A stretch of 64,000 nt of DNA from Synechococcus sp. CBW1108 (GTDB taxonomy: Bacteria; Cyanobacteriota; Cyanobacteriia; PCC-6307; Cyanobiaceae): NCBI RefSeq assembly GCF_015840335.1, contig NZ_CP060395.1, positions 2,703,277-2,767,276 on the forward strand, written 5' to 3'. Both the position numbers and the translations under genes were made by a program. Positions 1 through 8,955 of this stretch are shown piece after piece (the stretch's first letter is position 1; each line of letters starts with the position of its first letter). Below the pieces are notes generated by a model. The model searched no databases. It had not been told where the DNA came from and saw only the letters and a program-made list of their open reading frames with translations.

Positions 1-398
1 CCATAGGTTTCCCAAGGGAGGCTGGGCCTGAGGATGGTCTGGTGGCTGGAATCGAGCTGGCGCGGGTTGGTGCTGCGAACCACGCGCAGATGGGAGGTGG
101 AGGTGAGCCGCAGCAGGCCAGTCTCCCTGATCTTCACCACCCGGGCATCTATAACAACCAGCTCCTGCTCTGGCAGCCAATCGATAACGATGGCCCCGGC
201 CGCCAGGTCCCAGCGGGGCAGTCCGACAAGACCCGGCCGGATCTGCCGCGGGGTCTCGGCCACCCTGATCAGCAGCACGACACCCTCGGCGGTGGCGACT
301 GCGCCTGGATTGAAGGCGCCCACCACGTCCATATCCGGCTGGGATGGGGCGAGTTGACCCGGGGTCAGCAGGCAGCTGCTGAACAGGCGGGGGATCAC
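1..398 (-). CDS. GH130-family glycosidase/phosphorylase-like protein (partial, runs off the left edge)
   Basis: About 132 codons are visible from a GTG at 398, which overlaps the TGA of the upstream oxidoreductase as GTGA. The translation carries the N-terminal GH130 signature, an FNPGAV motif followed by VVLLIRVAE, where family members bind sugar and phosphate near the first blade of a five-bladed propeller. GH130 enzymes act on beta-mannosides by phosphorolysis or hydrolysis; the substrate here cannot be read from the fragment. It is the last visible gene of a minus-strand operon that also holds a longer GH130-like protein. The catalytic Asp lies outside the window, so activity is unproven. 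Confidence 0.75.
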   Translation of the reverse strand, partial: MIPRLFSSCLLTPGQLAPSQPDMDVVGAFNPGAVATAEGVVLLIRVAETPRQIRPGLVGLPRWDLAAGAIVIDWLPEQELVVIDARVVKIRETGLLRLTSTSHLRVVRSTNPRQLDSSHQTILRPSLPWETY

Positions 399-1507
399 TT
401 ACCGGTCTCAGCCAGCTCGGTAGCAGCGCACGCCATGGCCAGGGAGTTGCGCCCGTTTTCCTCAGTGATCAGGCGCTGATGGGAACGGTCTGCAATCCAG
501 GCGACCTGGTCGGCAAACAGGGCCCGTAGAAGCTCACAATAACGGCGCATCTTTTCAACGTCCAAGCCACCATGGAGATCGATCTTCTGGTAGGTGTCAA
601 AGTCTTTGTGGCGTCCGCGGGCCAGCCGTTTGGCTCCGGAGTAGGCCTCGAGAACATCGAGCCTGGCCCCAGGGAAAATCTGCATCAATCTGCGCGACTG
701 CTCCTCATCCACCACCGCCCGCAGCCGCAGCCGAGTAGGCACCCATTCTTCCAGGGTCAGCTCGCCGCGCTCAAACAGGAGCCTGAATTCCTGACGCTCA
801 AGCCGGGCCGGTTGGGTGAGGCCGTGATAGAAATTAATCAGGGCCCCATTGCCATAGCGCACCACGCACTGCACCTGTTCTTCGAGGCCGGAGCCGGGCC
901 GCAGGCTGCGCTGGGAAGAGAGAACCTGCCCCTTACCCAGCCAACCTTCAAATAGGTCAAAGAAGTGCACTCCATGTTCAATGAAGATCCCGCCGCTTTT
1001 GGCCCGATCCCAAAACCAGTGGTCAGCTGAAAGCCCCTCATCGCCGGCGGCATTGTCAAACCAGCCATGCAGGCACTCACCAATCACGTTTGAGTCGATG
1101 AGTTGGTGTACCGCTTCAAACAGCGGGTTATAGCGCTGCATCAAATTGGCAACGCAGAGTAGATTGCGGGTTCTAGCCAACTGGAGCAACTCATCGGCCT
1201 GGGCCAGGCTCAGCGCCAGCGGTTTTTCGCAGATCACATGCTTACCCGCCTCAAGGGCGGCCCGCACCTGGGCGAAATGGAGGAAGGGAGGCGTGGCGAT
1301 GTAAACAAGATCTACCTGATCGAGTTTGATCAGCGTCTCCACCTCCATATTTTCGACCAGTCCGAAGCGGCGGGCCACCGCTAGGGCCGCCTCGCGGTGG
1401 CTGCCAGCCATGGCTACAAGCTCAGCGCCCTCAACCTGAAGAAACTGCTGGAGGGCAAATAGACCAAAGCCCCCTGTTCCGATGGCACCAATGCGGATAC
1501 TATTCAT
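395..1507 (-). CDS. Gfo/Idh/MocA family oxidoreductase
   Basis: The 370-residue product begins with a Rossmann NAD(P)-binding segment (GAIGTGGFG near residues 7-15) and has the family EKPLAL motif near residue 95, whose Lys is normally catalytic. The C-terminal half is the alpha/beta substrate-binding domain. Members oxidise or epimerise sugars, inositols or sugar nucleotides. The ATG overlaps the stop of the glycosyltransferase gene by ATGA, and its own TGA overlaps the next GTG, so translation is probably coupled through the whole cluster. Context suggests it modifies a sugar made or cleaved by the neighbouring GT4 and GH130 proteins; that role is inference. Confidence 0.85.
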   Translation of the reverse strand: MNSIRIGAIGTGGFGLFALQQFLQVEGAELVAMAGSHREAALAVARRFGLVENMEVETLIKLDQVDLVYIATPPFLHFAQVRAALEAGKHVICEKPLALSLAQADELLQLARTRNLLCVANLMQRYNPLFEAVHQLIDSNVIGECLHGWFDNAAGDEGLSADHWFWDRAKSGGIFIEHGVHFFDLFEGWLGKGQVLSSQRSLRPGSGLEEQVQCVVRYGNGALINFYHGLTQPARLERQEFRLLFERGELTLEEWVPTRLRLRAVVDEEQSRRLMQIFPGARLDVLEAYSGAKRLARGRHKDFDTYQKIDLHGGLDVEKMRRYCELLRALFADQVAWIADRSHQRLITEENGRNSLAMACAATELAETGK

Positions 1508-3774
1508 GGTTTGGGGATGGAATGGCGAGCGAGTTCGAGTAGTCGCATATCCTGCAGAGCCAGGAGGAAGGCCAGGGTTGATTCGGCGCCCTGGTTCATA
1601 TTGACGCTGTCGTCTTGAAGACCGTCAAAACAGCCACCGGTTCGGGCGTCATAGAGGGGCAGGTGCAGGTCGTTATCCCCGAGGAACCAGGCGAAGGCTC
1701 GCCAGGCCTCGTCAAGCCAAAATCCATCTCCAGTAGCAGACCAGGCCTCCACACAGGCCGATACCGAGGCACAGGCCTCCAAGGGTTGCTGGTCAAAAGT
1801 GGCACGATGCTGGCCGCGACGGTAGAAGCCGTTGGAGCCAATCGGCCTGAAATGGCCTGCCTCTGCGGTTTGCTCCGCCATCAACCAGCGCAAGCTGCGC
1901 AGGCCCACATCCAGGGCTTCATTTCGTTTAGACCAGCGGCCGCTGAGGATCAGGGCATGGGGCAGGGATGCGTTGTCGTAACTGAGCACGTTCTCGAACC
2001 AGGGCCATTCATCTGCACTGGATTGGTGGAAGGCTGCCAGCAACTGATCGGTGAGGGTATCGCGCATTAAATCGACGGTTCGATCGCCACTGAGCTTGCG
2101 CAGATACTCATGGATGGCCTTGAGTCCAAGGGCCCAGGCCCGTGGGCTGGTTGTCTTGGTGACCGAAGGCAAAGCCAGCTGAAACAGATCCACAGCCCAC
2201 TGGCGCAGGTCGTCGCGGCGGGATCGGCCTACGCAGGCGGCCAGGGCCAACAAGGTGCGCCCCAAACAATCATCGGAGCCATCGTCATCGAGCCAGGTGC
2301 GCTCGAAGCTCATAAAATTATGAAAACGGCAGGTCTCTGGAATATAGGCATAGTTAATGAACGATGCATAATAGGTGGCCAGCGACTTAAGCTCTGGAGT
2401 AAAGTCACCCGATTCCTCGAGCATTACCAGCAGCTGCAAAGCACGCACATTGTCATCGGTGCAGTAACCTTCCTTGAAGTTGGGAAGGGTATATTTGGCG
2501 TGCTGGTAGATACCTGTTGAATCTGTTATCCGTTTCAGATGCTCCAGCCTTAGGGCTGGGAGTTCCCGCGGCTCCTGTTCCAAAGGTTTCAGTGGAGAGT
2601 GGATCACCACTCCATTGCCGCGTTCCAAACGGGCTCGCTCAAAGGAGCTGGCATAGAGAGCCGCCACCTGGCTCCAGATCATGCTCCTGCCGAGGAGGTA
2701 GGCCTGCTTGCGCATGGCATGGCGCCGCACATCGTCAGTTAGCAAACCAATTAAGGCCACACCAATTGCCCCACTGTCTCGAAAAGGCACCAGCACACCG
2801 CGGCCATCAGCAAGCAATTCCTCCGCATGCCAGTAGGGAGTGGAAATTACCGCTTTGCCGCAGCCAAAGGCATAGGAGAGGGTGCCGGAGGTAATCTGAT
2901 CGCGATTAAGATAGGGGGTGATATAAATATCAGCCACTCCAAGAAAATCCTTTAGCTCTTCAGAGCCGACGAATCTGTTATAAAAGACAACCTGCTTTCT
3001 TACCCCCAACTCTTGGGCAAGGCGCTCAAGGCTTAATCGGTAGGTTTCACCCTGCTCGCGCAAGAGGTGGGGGTGGGTGGCGCCCAGAACGATGTAAACC
3101 ATCTCTGGAAATGCCTTTATAACTTCAGGCAAGGCGCGGATAACATTCTCTATTCCCTTTGCAGGCGAAATTAGCCCAAAGGTGAGCAGAACCTGTTTCC
3201 CCTCGACACCAAACTGATCCTTGTAGTAGTTGGGATCAACGAAGGGCGTATCTGGCACCCCATGGGGGATGACATCTAGGTGGTCAGCTTCCAATCCATA
3301 GATATCAACGAGGATTTGGCGCCCCCGCTCGCTCATCACAATGATTCGGGCAGAGCGGGCAGCTAGCTCCTTCATCACCTGCAGTTGTTCAATGCTTGGT
3401 TCCTCCAGTACCGTGTGGAGCTGGGTAACCACCGGTATATGAACATGGCGTAACAAGGTGAGGATATGGCTACCAGCAGGTCCGCCATAGATACCGAATT
3501 CATGCTGCAGGCAGATGATGTCTGTGTCCGTGAGATTAAGAAAGTCGGCCGCACGGCGATAGCTGGCTAGGTCCTGCTCTGCTAGCTCGAAGCGAACTTC
3601 AGGTGGATAGGCATAGCCCTCAGGCAGGTCATTAACCGCCACAATGAAACATTCATTAGTAGCCGTATCTTCGCTGAGTGCTCGATAAACCGAATGGGAA
3701 AAGGTGGCGATTCCGCACTTTCTTGGTAGGTAATCACCAATAATTGCAATCTTGCGAACCGGATTTGGCTTCAT
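1504..3774 (-). CDS. GT4 glycosyltransferase fused to a C-terminal helical glycosidase-like domain
   Basis: A 756-residue two-domain protein. Residues 1 to about 395 form a GT-B glycosyltransferase family 4 domain: the N-terminal GDYLPRKCGIATF strand-loop, the HGVP donor-domain entry, GLISPAKGIENVI, and GCGKAVISTPYWHAEEL in the donor site. From about residue 415 onward (ITDSTGIYQHA, GYCTDDNVRAL, MSFERTWLDDDGSDD) the sequence resembles (alpha/alpha)6-barrel carbohydrate-active modules. I chose the ATG at 3774 because it overlaps the upstream stop as ATGA; an ATG two codons earlier (3780) is possible. No signal peptide, so it is cytosolic. It lies between a GH130-like gene and an oxidoreductase, suggesting synthesis or remodelling of a storage or compatible-solute glycoside. 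Donor and acceptor are unknown. Confidence 0.85.
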   Translation of the reverse strand: MKPNPVRKIAIIGDYLPRKCGIATFSHSVYRALSEDTATNECFIVAVNDLPEGYAYPPEVRFELAEQDLASYRRAADFLNLTDTDIICLQHEFGIYGGPAGSHILTLLRHVHIPVVTQLHTVLEEPSIEQLQVMKELAARSARIIVMSERGRQILVDIYGLEADHLDVIPHGVPDTPFVDPNYYKDQFGVEGKQVLLTFGLISPAKGIENVIRALPEVIKAFPEMVYIVLGATHPHLLREQGETYRLSLERLAQELGVRKQVVFYNRFVGSEELKDFLGVADIYITPYLNRDQITSGTLSYAFGCGKAVISTPYWHAEELLADGRGVLVPFRDSGAIGVALIGLLTDDVRRHAMRKQAYLLGRSMIWSQVAALYASSFERARLERGNGVVIHSPLKPLEQEPRELPALRLEHLKRITDSTGIYQHAKYTLPNFKEGYCTDDNVRALQLLVMLEESGDFTPELKSLATYYASFINYAYIPETCRFHNFMSFERTWLDDDGSDDCLGRTLLALAACVGRSRRDDLRQWAVDLFQLALPSVTKTTSPRAWALGLKAIHEYLRKLSGDRTVDLMRDTLTDQLLAAFHQSSADEWPWFENVLSYDNASLPHALILSGRWSKRNEALDVGLRSLRWLMAEQTAEAGHFRPIGSNGFYRRGQHRATFDQQPLEACASVSACVEAWSATGDGFWLDEAWRAFAWFLGDNDLHLPLYDARTGGCFDGLQDDSVNMNQGAESTLAFLLALQDMRLLELARHSIPKP

Positions 3775-5243
3775 GAGCATTGCTCCACAGGATTGCTCAT
3801 TAATTCATTCAGCAACTGATCAACGGGCACGGTCGCAAAACTGCTTGACTGGTCGCTCATGGCATAGGGAATAATCAGAGTCCCGTTATGGATAAGGGAG
3901 CCACAACTATAGACAACATTCGGCACATATCCCTCCCTTTCCTCCTGAGTTGGCTCTAGCAGTGGCTGCCGGAGACGGCCGATCAACTGACCTGGATTAT
4001 TTAGATCTAAAAGGATAGCTCCAACTGTATAGCGTCGCATTGGACCGACTCCATGGGTTAATACAAGCCAGCCGGCATCGGTTTCTATCGGGGAGCCACA
4101 ATTGCCCACCTGAACGAACTCCCATGGATAGGTGGGGCGCATCAGGATTTTCTTCTCATGCCAGAAGTGCAGTTGGTCAGAATACATTAAGTAGATATTC
4201 TCACCATCTTGTCTGGAGAGCATTGCATAACAATCTCCTAGCTTGCGTGGGAACAGGGCCATGCCCTTATTCTCCACTTCCGGACCATTTAAAGTGCTAA
4301 TTTTGAACTTAGTAAAGTCCTTGGTTTCCAGCAACTGGGGAAATACAAGTTGGCCATCATAGGCACTATAGGTTGCATAATATGTTGTTTGGCCCCCATC
4401 CTCAAAGGCGACGAAACGAGCATCCTCGATACCTCTTCTTTCCGTGGGAGAGGTGGGGAAGATGGCGCGCTCCGAGCAATCATCACCAGTGTTAAAGCTG
4501 ATCTCGTAATTTGCCCTGGCCAGCGAAAGCACACTCTCCACCGTGCGAACGGTATCCCCATTGCCCAGGCGATCGCGGCGCAGGGCTTGGCTGGTCAGCA
4601 AGGTGAGTTGCTCGAAGCTAAAATGGTCGGGCAGTTGATCCATTAGTAGCTGGGTCAGTGCCGAAAGTAAGCCTAATTCGAGCAGTTTGCGCTCGAATAG
4701 GTGTTTGTCATAACTTGGGTTGGGATGCACATCAGCAGCTGCTACAAAGGGGCTCGGCTCATCTAGAGATATACCAACCTGGCGGTTGATCACACCAGTT
4801 CGAAAAACAATCGAAGAGATATGGCCCTCGCCCGTAGCCCTCAGACTGAGCAGAAAGCGCAAGCAGCCTGACTCCAGTCCAGACTGATCCGGGTGGGGCA
4901 CGATTGATGGATTGAAGAGCGCAGCTGCTTCCAGGGAATATTCCAGCGTGAAATAGGCACCAATGAGCAAGCGTTCACAGCGATTTAGTGGCTGATCCGT
5001 GATCAGATGTTCGCGCACATGCTCGAAACGACTCAACAGAAAAGCCTGGAGCTTTTCATGGCGGCCCTCAAATCGCTCCAGCATGATGGCAGCTTCTTGC
5101 TCTGCCTCGGAGCGGGACATTGCCGTTACTCGGGCCACAATCCTTTGGCTACGTTCCTTGCTACTTGATTCAAACGGCCTGAAAAAAACCCGGGCAGGAT
5201 CAGGCTTAATTTGGATATGGGTTCTATTAACTTGAAGCACCAT
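3771..5243 (-). CDS. GH130-like glycosidase with N-terminal helical extension
   Basis: The 490-residue protein starts at an ATG at 5243 and is the first gene of the four-gene operon. Residues 1 to about 200 are helical and not typical of short GH130 enzymes. The rest is propeller-like, with the GIEDARF motif near residue 270 (equivalent to the GIEDPR segment carrying the catalytic Asp in GH130), YYATYSAYDG, ENKGMALFPRK and YVPNVVYSCG. The longer form is a recognisable GH130 subgroup often placed next to GT4 proteins. No export signal is visible, so the substrate is probably intracellular. Phosphorolysis versus hydrolysis cannot be decided by eye. Confidence 0.8.
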   Translation of the reverse strand: MVLQVNRTHIQIKPDPARVFFRPFESSSKERSQRIVARVTAMSRSEAEQEAAIMLERFEGRHEKLQAFLLSRFEHVREHLITDQPLNRCERLLIGAYFTLEYSLEAAALFNPSIVPHPDQSGLESGCLRFLLSLRATGEGHISSIVFRTGVINRQVGISLDEPSPFVAAADVHPNPSYDKHLFERKLLELGLLSALTQLLMDQLPDHFSFEQLTLLTSQALRRDRLGNGDTVRTVESVLSLARANYEISFNTGDDCSERAIFPTSPTERRGIEDARFVAFEDGGQTTYYATYSAYDGQLVFPQLLETKDFTKFKISTLNGPEVENKGMALFPRKLGDCYAMLSRQDGENIYLMYSDQLHFWHEKKILMRPTYPWEFVQVGNCGSPIETDAGWLVLTHGVGPMRRYTVGAILLDLNNPGQLIGRLRQPLLEPTQEEREGYVPNVVYSCGSLIHNGTLIIPYAMSDQSSSFATVPVDQLLNELMSNPVEQCS

Positions 5244-5462
5244 TGCTTATAACCTGCATGAGTGCCCAAAAATTTGACTTCAACAGGCGTATTTTAGGTG
5301 TGTCGACCCTCGACCCCTTTTCCCTAATCACCATAGTGCCTTTCCTGTCACCCTGCGCCTTCCAAGCTTGTTTGCTCAGAATTTGCTGCTGCCCTGCTCC
5401 AGACCAGCAGCAGCCAAATCTGCTGCACAGCCTAGAATTGGCTTCGGTTTAGCTGGCCTGAT

Positions 5463-7511
5463 GTGAGCATTTCTCCCCGGGTACTGATAGGGGGGCTAAT
5501 CAACTCCTGGGGTAGGCAGCGCACAATTGCTCTCCTGCCCTGGCTTGTGTTGGCGATCGGGCTGGCTGCTACCGCGGCGGTGAGCGAGCAGACCAGGCGC
5601 TTTGGCAAGCAGGAACATCTGCGCATTGAAAGCACCCTACTAGACAACGTCGGCGATGCCCTGCGCAGCAAGCTGGAGATAAACATTTCGATGTTGGCTG
5701 GGGTGGTGGGTTTGTTTAACTCTTCAGTTGAGGTTAACCGCGATAATTTTGTTACCTACTATCAAACCGTAGCCCTCAACACTGGCCAGCTGAAAGGTGT
5801 GCAAGGAGTTGGCTTTGCGCGCTTGATTCCGGCCCATCTACTCGAGGGTTATGAGCAACGTATCCGCTCAGAAGGATTTCCCAACTTTAACGTCTGGCCG
5901 CAAGGGCCAAGCGCTCTCTATAGCTCAATCGAATTCCTCGAGCCCTTCGACTGGCGTAATCAGCGGGCCTTCGGCTTTGACATGTACAGCGAGCCAATAC
6001 GGCGCCAGGCGATGCAGGCGGCCTGGCAGAGCGGTGCCGCCAGCCTCAGCGGCAAGGTGAAATTGGTGCAGGAAACCCAAGAGGATATGCAGCGGGGAGT
6101 ACTGATCTATTTGCCCGTTTACGCCGACCGGGGTCTATCGCCTGGTGCCAATACCCGCAAGCTCTTGGGTTGGGCTTACTCGCCGCTGCGTATGAACGAT
6201 TTGGTTAACAGTTCAATTGCAGGCATTGATAATAGCGATATGGCTGGCACCGGTGTGCTGGTTTTCGATGGCGATCGACCCTTTGCCAGTAAACTGCTCT
6301 ACGACAACCTCAAGCTGGTCTCTCGCCAGCAACTCAGCCATCCTTCCTATGAGCCGCTCCACATAGGCGGCCGCACCTGGTTGGTCGGTGTTCAGCTTTC
6401 ACCGCGGCTGGTGGGGCCAGATGGAATCACCAGTGCCTATTGGATAAACCTGCTCCTCGGCGGCAGCATCAGCATTGTGGCAGCTCTCGTAACCCACATA
6501 TTGGTGGCCAACCATCTGGCCACCCGGGAGGCTCTGGCAATCAGTGAGGCCGCCAGCCAGGAGCGGGCTCTTGCCAGCACAGTGTTTGAAGAGAGCAGCC
6601 AGGGGATTGTTGTAACAAACCCAGACGGCCAAATTTTGATGGCAAACAACAGCTTTAGCCAACTTACCGGCTTTCGCCTCTCGGAAATCAAAGGACAACG
6701 CAGCAACCTGCTGAAATCGGGCAGACATGATGCAGCTTTTTACGAACAGATGCGCAATGATCTCAACGAAAAGAGCTACTGGGAAGGGGACTTGTGGAAC
6801 AAGGTGCGCAATGGGGAAATTCGCTGTCATCACCTCAGCATCACAACCGTGCGAGATGAAAAGCTTCAACCCCGATACTTCGTGGGGATGTACCAGGACG
6901 TAACCGAGCGCCATCAGGCCGAACAGACTATGCGCTACATGGCCATGCACGACACCCTTACCGGCCTTGCAAACCGCTCAATGTTGATGGAGCAGCTGGA
7001 GCGCCACCTGGCCCTAGCAAAGCGCCACGGCCACGCCCTGGGCCTGCTCTATCTCGACCTGGATGGGTTCAAGTTGGTAAATGACCAATTTGGCCACAAG
7101 GTGGGGGACCAGGTGCTAGAGATCGTCGCCGAACGCTTTAGCAAGGTGATCCGCGACGGCGACCTGCTCTGCCGTCAGGGTGGCGATGAATTTGTGGTGC
7201 TGGTGCCGGAGGCAGGCAATTGTGCCGAACTGGAGGCCATGGCCAGGAAGCTTGTCGATTCAAGTCGCCTCCCCTATTTGGAGCTGAACCGGGCGATCAA
7301 TATTTCGGCCAGCGTGGGCATAGCCCGCTACCCAGACCACGGTGAGAGCCGCGAGCAGCTTTTATCAGCAGCAGACAACGCCATGTACGCGGCTAAGCGT
7401 AGCTCGGGAAAGTCTGTTCAGGTCTCAGGCCTGCTCCAGGCGCTTGACGATCACAGCCATCAGCACCAAGGAGCCGGCCAGAGCGACCAACAAAGCGATA
7501 GTCATGGATGA
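5463..7511 (+). CDS. Membrane CHASE-PAS-GGDEF diguanylate cyclase
   Basis: A 682-residue sensor starting at a GTG (no upstream ATG in frame). A first membrane helix lies near residues 21-40, a periplasmic CHASE-type domain at about 70-300 (GVQGVGFARLIP, FDMYSEPIRRQAMQAA), and a second helix at about 325-348. A PAS domain with PAC tail follows (GIVVTNPDGQILMANNSF to YQDVTERHQAEQ), then a GGDEF domain from about 485. The active-site GGDEF is intact and is preceded five residues upstream by RDGD, matching the RxxD product-inhibition site. It should make cyclic di-GMP under feedback control in response to an extracytoplasmic ligand. The C-terminus is low-complexity (HSHQHQGAGQSDQQ) and its end overlaps the next gene. 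Confidence 0.92.
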   Translation: MSISPRVLIGGLINSWGRQRTIALLPWLVLAIGLAATAAVSEQTRRFGKQEHLRIESTLLDNVGDALRSKLEINISMLAGVVGLFNSSVEVNRDNFVTYYQTVALNTGQLKGVQGVGFARLIPAHLLEGYEQRIRSEGFPNFNVWPQGPSALYSSIEFLEPFDWRNQRAFGFDMYSEPIRRQAMQAAWQSGAASLSGKVKLVQETQEDMQRGVLIYLPVYADRGLSPGANTRKLLGWAYSPLRMNDLVNSSIAGIDNSDMAGTGVLVFDGDRPFASKLLYDNLKLVSRQQLSHPSYEPLHIGGRTWLVGVQLSPRLVGPDGITSAYWINLLLGGSISIVAALVTHILVANHLATREALAISEAASQERALASTVFEESSQGIVVTNPDGQILMANNSFSQLTGFRLSEIKGQRSNLLKSGRHDAAFYEQMRNDLNEKSYWEGDLWNKVRNGEIRCHHLSITTVRDEKLQPRYFVGMYQDVTERHQAEQTMRYMAMHDTLTGLANRSMLMEQLERHLALAKRHGHALGLLYLDLDGFKLVNDQFGHKVGDQVLEIVAERFSKVIRDGDLLCRQGGDEFVVLVPEAGNCAELEAMARKLVDSSRLPYLELNRAINISASVGIARYPDHGESREQLLSAADNAMYAAKRSSGKSVQVSGLLQALDDHSHQHQGAGQSDQQSDSHG

Positions 7512-7908
7512 GGGCAGGGCAAGCACTCCAATTATTACTGACGGGGCCGGGCCGACCAGGGTGTTTGTCTATGGCAGCCTTAAGCGCCACCAGGCCAACC
7601 ACGCCTGGCTTGACGGCGCAGCCTGGCTTGGCGAAGCCCAACTGGCCGGCGTAAAGCTATTTGACCTGGGGCCGTTCCCGATGGCGGTCGCCTGCCCCGG
7701 GGATGCGTCCCTGCTCCACGGGGAGCTCTACCGCGTGAGCGGCCCGATGCTGGAGCGACTGGACCGCTTTGAGGGGGCTCCCCGGCTGTTCCAGCGCCAC
7801 TGGCTCGAACTATGGCAAGGGCCCTTTGCCTGGGTCTATCTGGGTCGGCCGCGCCAGGTTCGCCACTCCCCACTGGTTGCCAGCGGCAGGTGGCAGGGCG
7901 CTCGCTGA
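7504..7908 (+). CDS. Gamma-glutamylcyclotransferase-like (AIG2/GGCT fold) protein
   Basis: 134 residues from the ATG at 7504, which overlaps the end of the cyclase gene by 8 bases. The FVYGSLKRHQANH segment is the conserved YGSL ligand-binding loop of the GGCT fold, followed by GPFPMAV and LHGELYRV, then a YLGRP C-terminal part. Family members cyclise gamma-glutamyl amines to 5-oxoproline or remove them; small bacterial members are mostly uncharacterised. The long ORF extending upstream is a frame shadow of the cyclase. Its stop directly abuts the stop of the converging CBS gene. Confidence 0.8.
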   Translation: MDEGRASTPIITDGAGPTRVFVYGSLKRHQANHAWLDGAAWLGEAQLAGVKLFDLGPFPMAVACPGDASLLHGELYRVSGPMLERLDRFEGAPRLFQRHWLELWQGPFAWVYLGRPRQVRHSPLVASGRWQGAR

Positions 7909-8373
7909 TCAGCCTGCCGCCGCCAGGGCCCGCACCACATCCCCCCGGGTGATTACGCCCACTGGCTTTTTGGCGGCATCAATCACAAAAAGGCGCTGGG
8001 TACTGCGCTCATGCAGCAGCTTGGCCGCATCCGGCAGGGGCAGGTCGGCGCTGCAGGTGTGCACCTTGGCATTCATCACATCAGCGACGGTGCTGCCCAA
8101 GACCTGGTGCACCTCCTTGTCCCAGTTGAGAGGATTGCGCAGGTAGATCACCGCATCGAGCAGCATCACGTAGGGGCCGCTGTGGAACCCGCTTTCGCGC
8201 ACCATCAGGTCCTGTTCGGTGAGTTCGCCGACCAGCGCCCCCGCTGGATCCAGCACGGGCAGACCGCTGATGTGGTGCTCACTCATAAGTTGCACGGCCT
8301 CCTGCAGGGGGCTGTCGGCGCCAACGCTCAGCACCGGGGCCGACATCACGGCAGAAACCAGCTGTTGCACCAC
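7909..8373 (-). CDS. Tandem CBS-domain protein
   Basis: 154 residues comprising two CBS motifs: VMSAPVLSVGADSPLQEAVQLM to VGELTEQDLMV, and VADVMNAKVHTCSADLPLPDAAKLL to VGVITRGDVVRAL. Paired CBS modules bind adenosine nucleotides and act as energy or redox sensors; free-standing cyanobacterial and plastid CBSX proteins regulate partners such as thioredoxins. The start is a GTG (GTGGTGCAACAG) placed just before the first motif; the longer open frame upstream runs into the divergent pgsA and looks non-coding. A YLRNPLNWDKEVHQVL insert between the motifs is typical of cyanobacterial members. Confidence 0.88.
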   Translation of the reverse strand: MVQQLVSAVMSAPVLSVGADSPLQEAVQLMSEHHISGLPVLDPAGALVGELTEQDLMVRESGFHSGPYVMLLDAVIYLRNPLNWDKEVHQVLGSTVADVMNAKVHTCSADLPLPDAAKLLHERSTQRLFVIDAAKKPVGVITRGDVVRALAAAG

Positions 8374-8421
8374 GGGCGAAGAGACAAGACTTGAGCCATT
8401 CTGGGGTCGAGCTCGGCGGGC

Positions 8422-8955
8422 ATGGCAATCCAAGGCAGCAGACCATCTAGAACTCGCCAACTGGCCGATGGCCTCACCCTGGGCCGGGCCGCCCTGGGCC
8501 TGCCCCTGATTCTTGCTCTGACCGGCGGTCAGCTTGCCCTGGCCTGGCTGCTGCTGCTGCTGGGTGGCTTGAGCGACTGGGTCGATGGGGTGCTGGCCAG
8601 GCGGGCTGGCGGTGGCTCTGTTTGGGGTGCCCGTCTGGACCCCCTCACCGACAAGATTTTGATAGCAGCGCCCTTGCTTTGGCTCGGGGCCAAGGGGATG
8701 GTGCCCCTCTGGGCGATCTGGCTTCTGCTGGCCCGGGAATTGCTGATCTCGGGTTGGCGCGCCGCCGAAACCAGCGGCGGGCCCGCCTCCTGGAGCGGCA
8801 AGGCAAAAACCGTGCTGCAATTCACCAGCTTGCTGCTCCTGTTCTGGCCCTGGGCAGGGGCCGGCTGGGCCCAGCTGGCCGGCTGGTGGCTGTTCTGGCC
8901 GTCGTTGGGACTGGCCTTGGCGTCAGCATGGGGCTATCTGCGTTCTGGCCACTGA
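8422..8955 (+). CDS. pgsA: CDP-diacylglycerol-glycerol-3-phosphate 3-phosphatidyltransferase
   Basis: A 177-residue polytopic membrane enzyme with the CDP-alcohol phosphotransferase signature: SDWVDGVLARR followed by GARLDPLTDK, giving the DGxxAR...G...D...D metal-binding pattern. It makes phosphatidylglycerol phosphate, and phosphatidylglycerol is an essential thylakoid lipid in cyanobacteria. Start ATG at 8422 is 48 bases from the divergent CBS gene, so both promoters sit in that short gap. Its TGA overlaps the ATG of the following dehydrogenase (TGATG). Confidence 0.93.
   Translation: MAIQGSRPSRTRQLADGLTLGRAALGLPLILALTGGQLALAWLLLLLGGLSDWVDGVLARRAGGGSVWGARLDPLTDKILIAAPLLWLGAKGMVPLWAIWLLLARELLISGWRAAETSGGPASWSGKAKTVLQFTSLLLLFWPWAGAGWAQLAGWWLFWPSLGLALASAWGYLRSGH

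Noticed and set aside
7909-8820. Extended 303-codon version of the CBS protein
   Set aside because: The first 150 residues overlap the divergent pgsA and are Gln/Gly-rich without family similarity.
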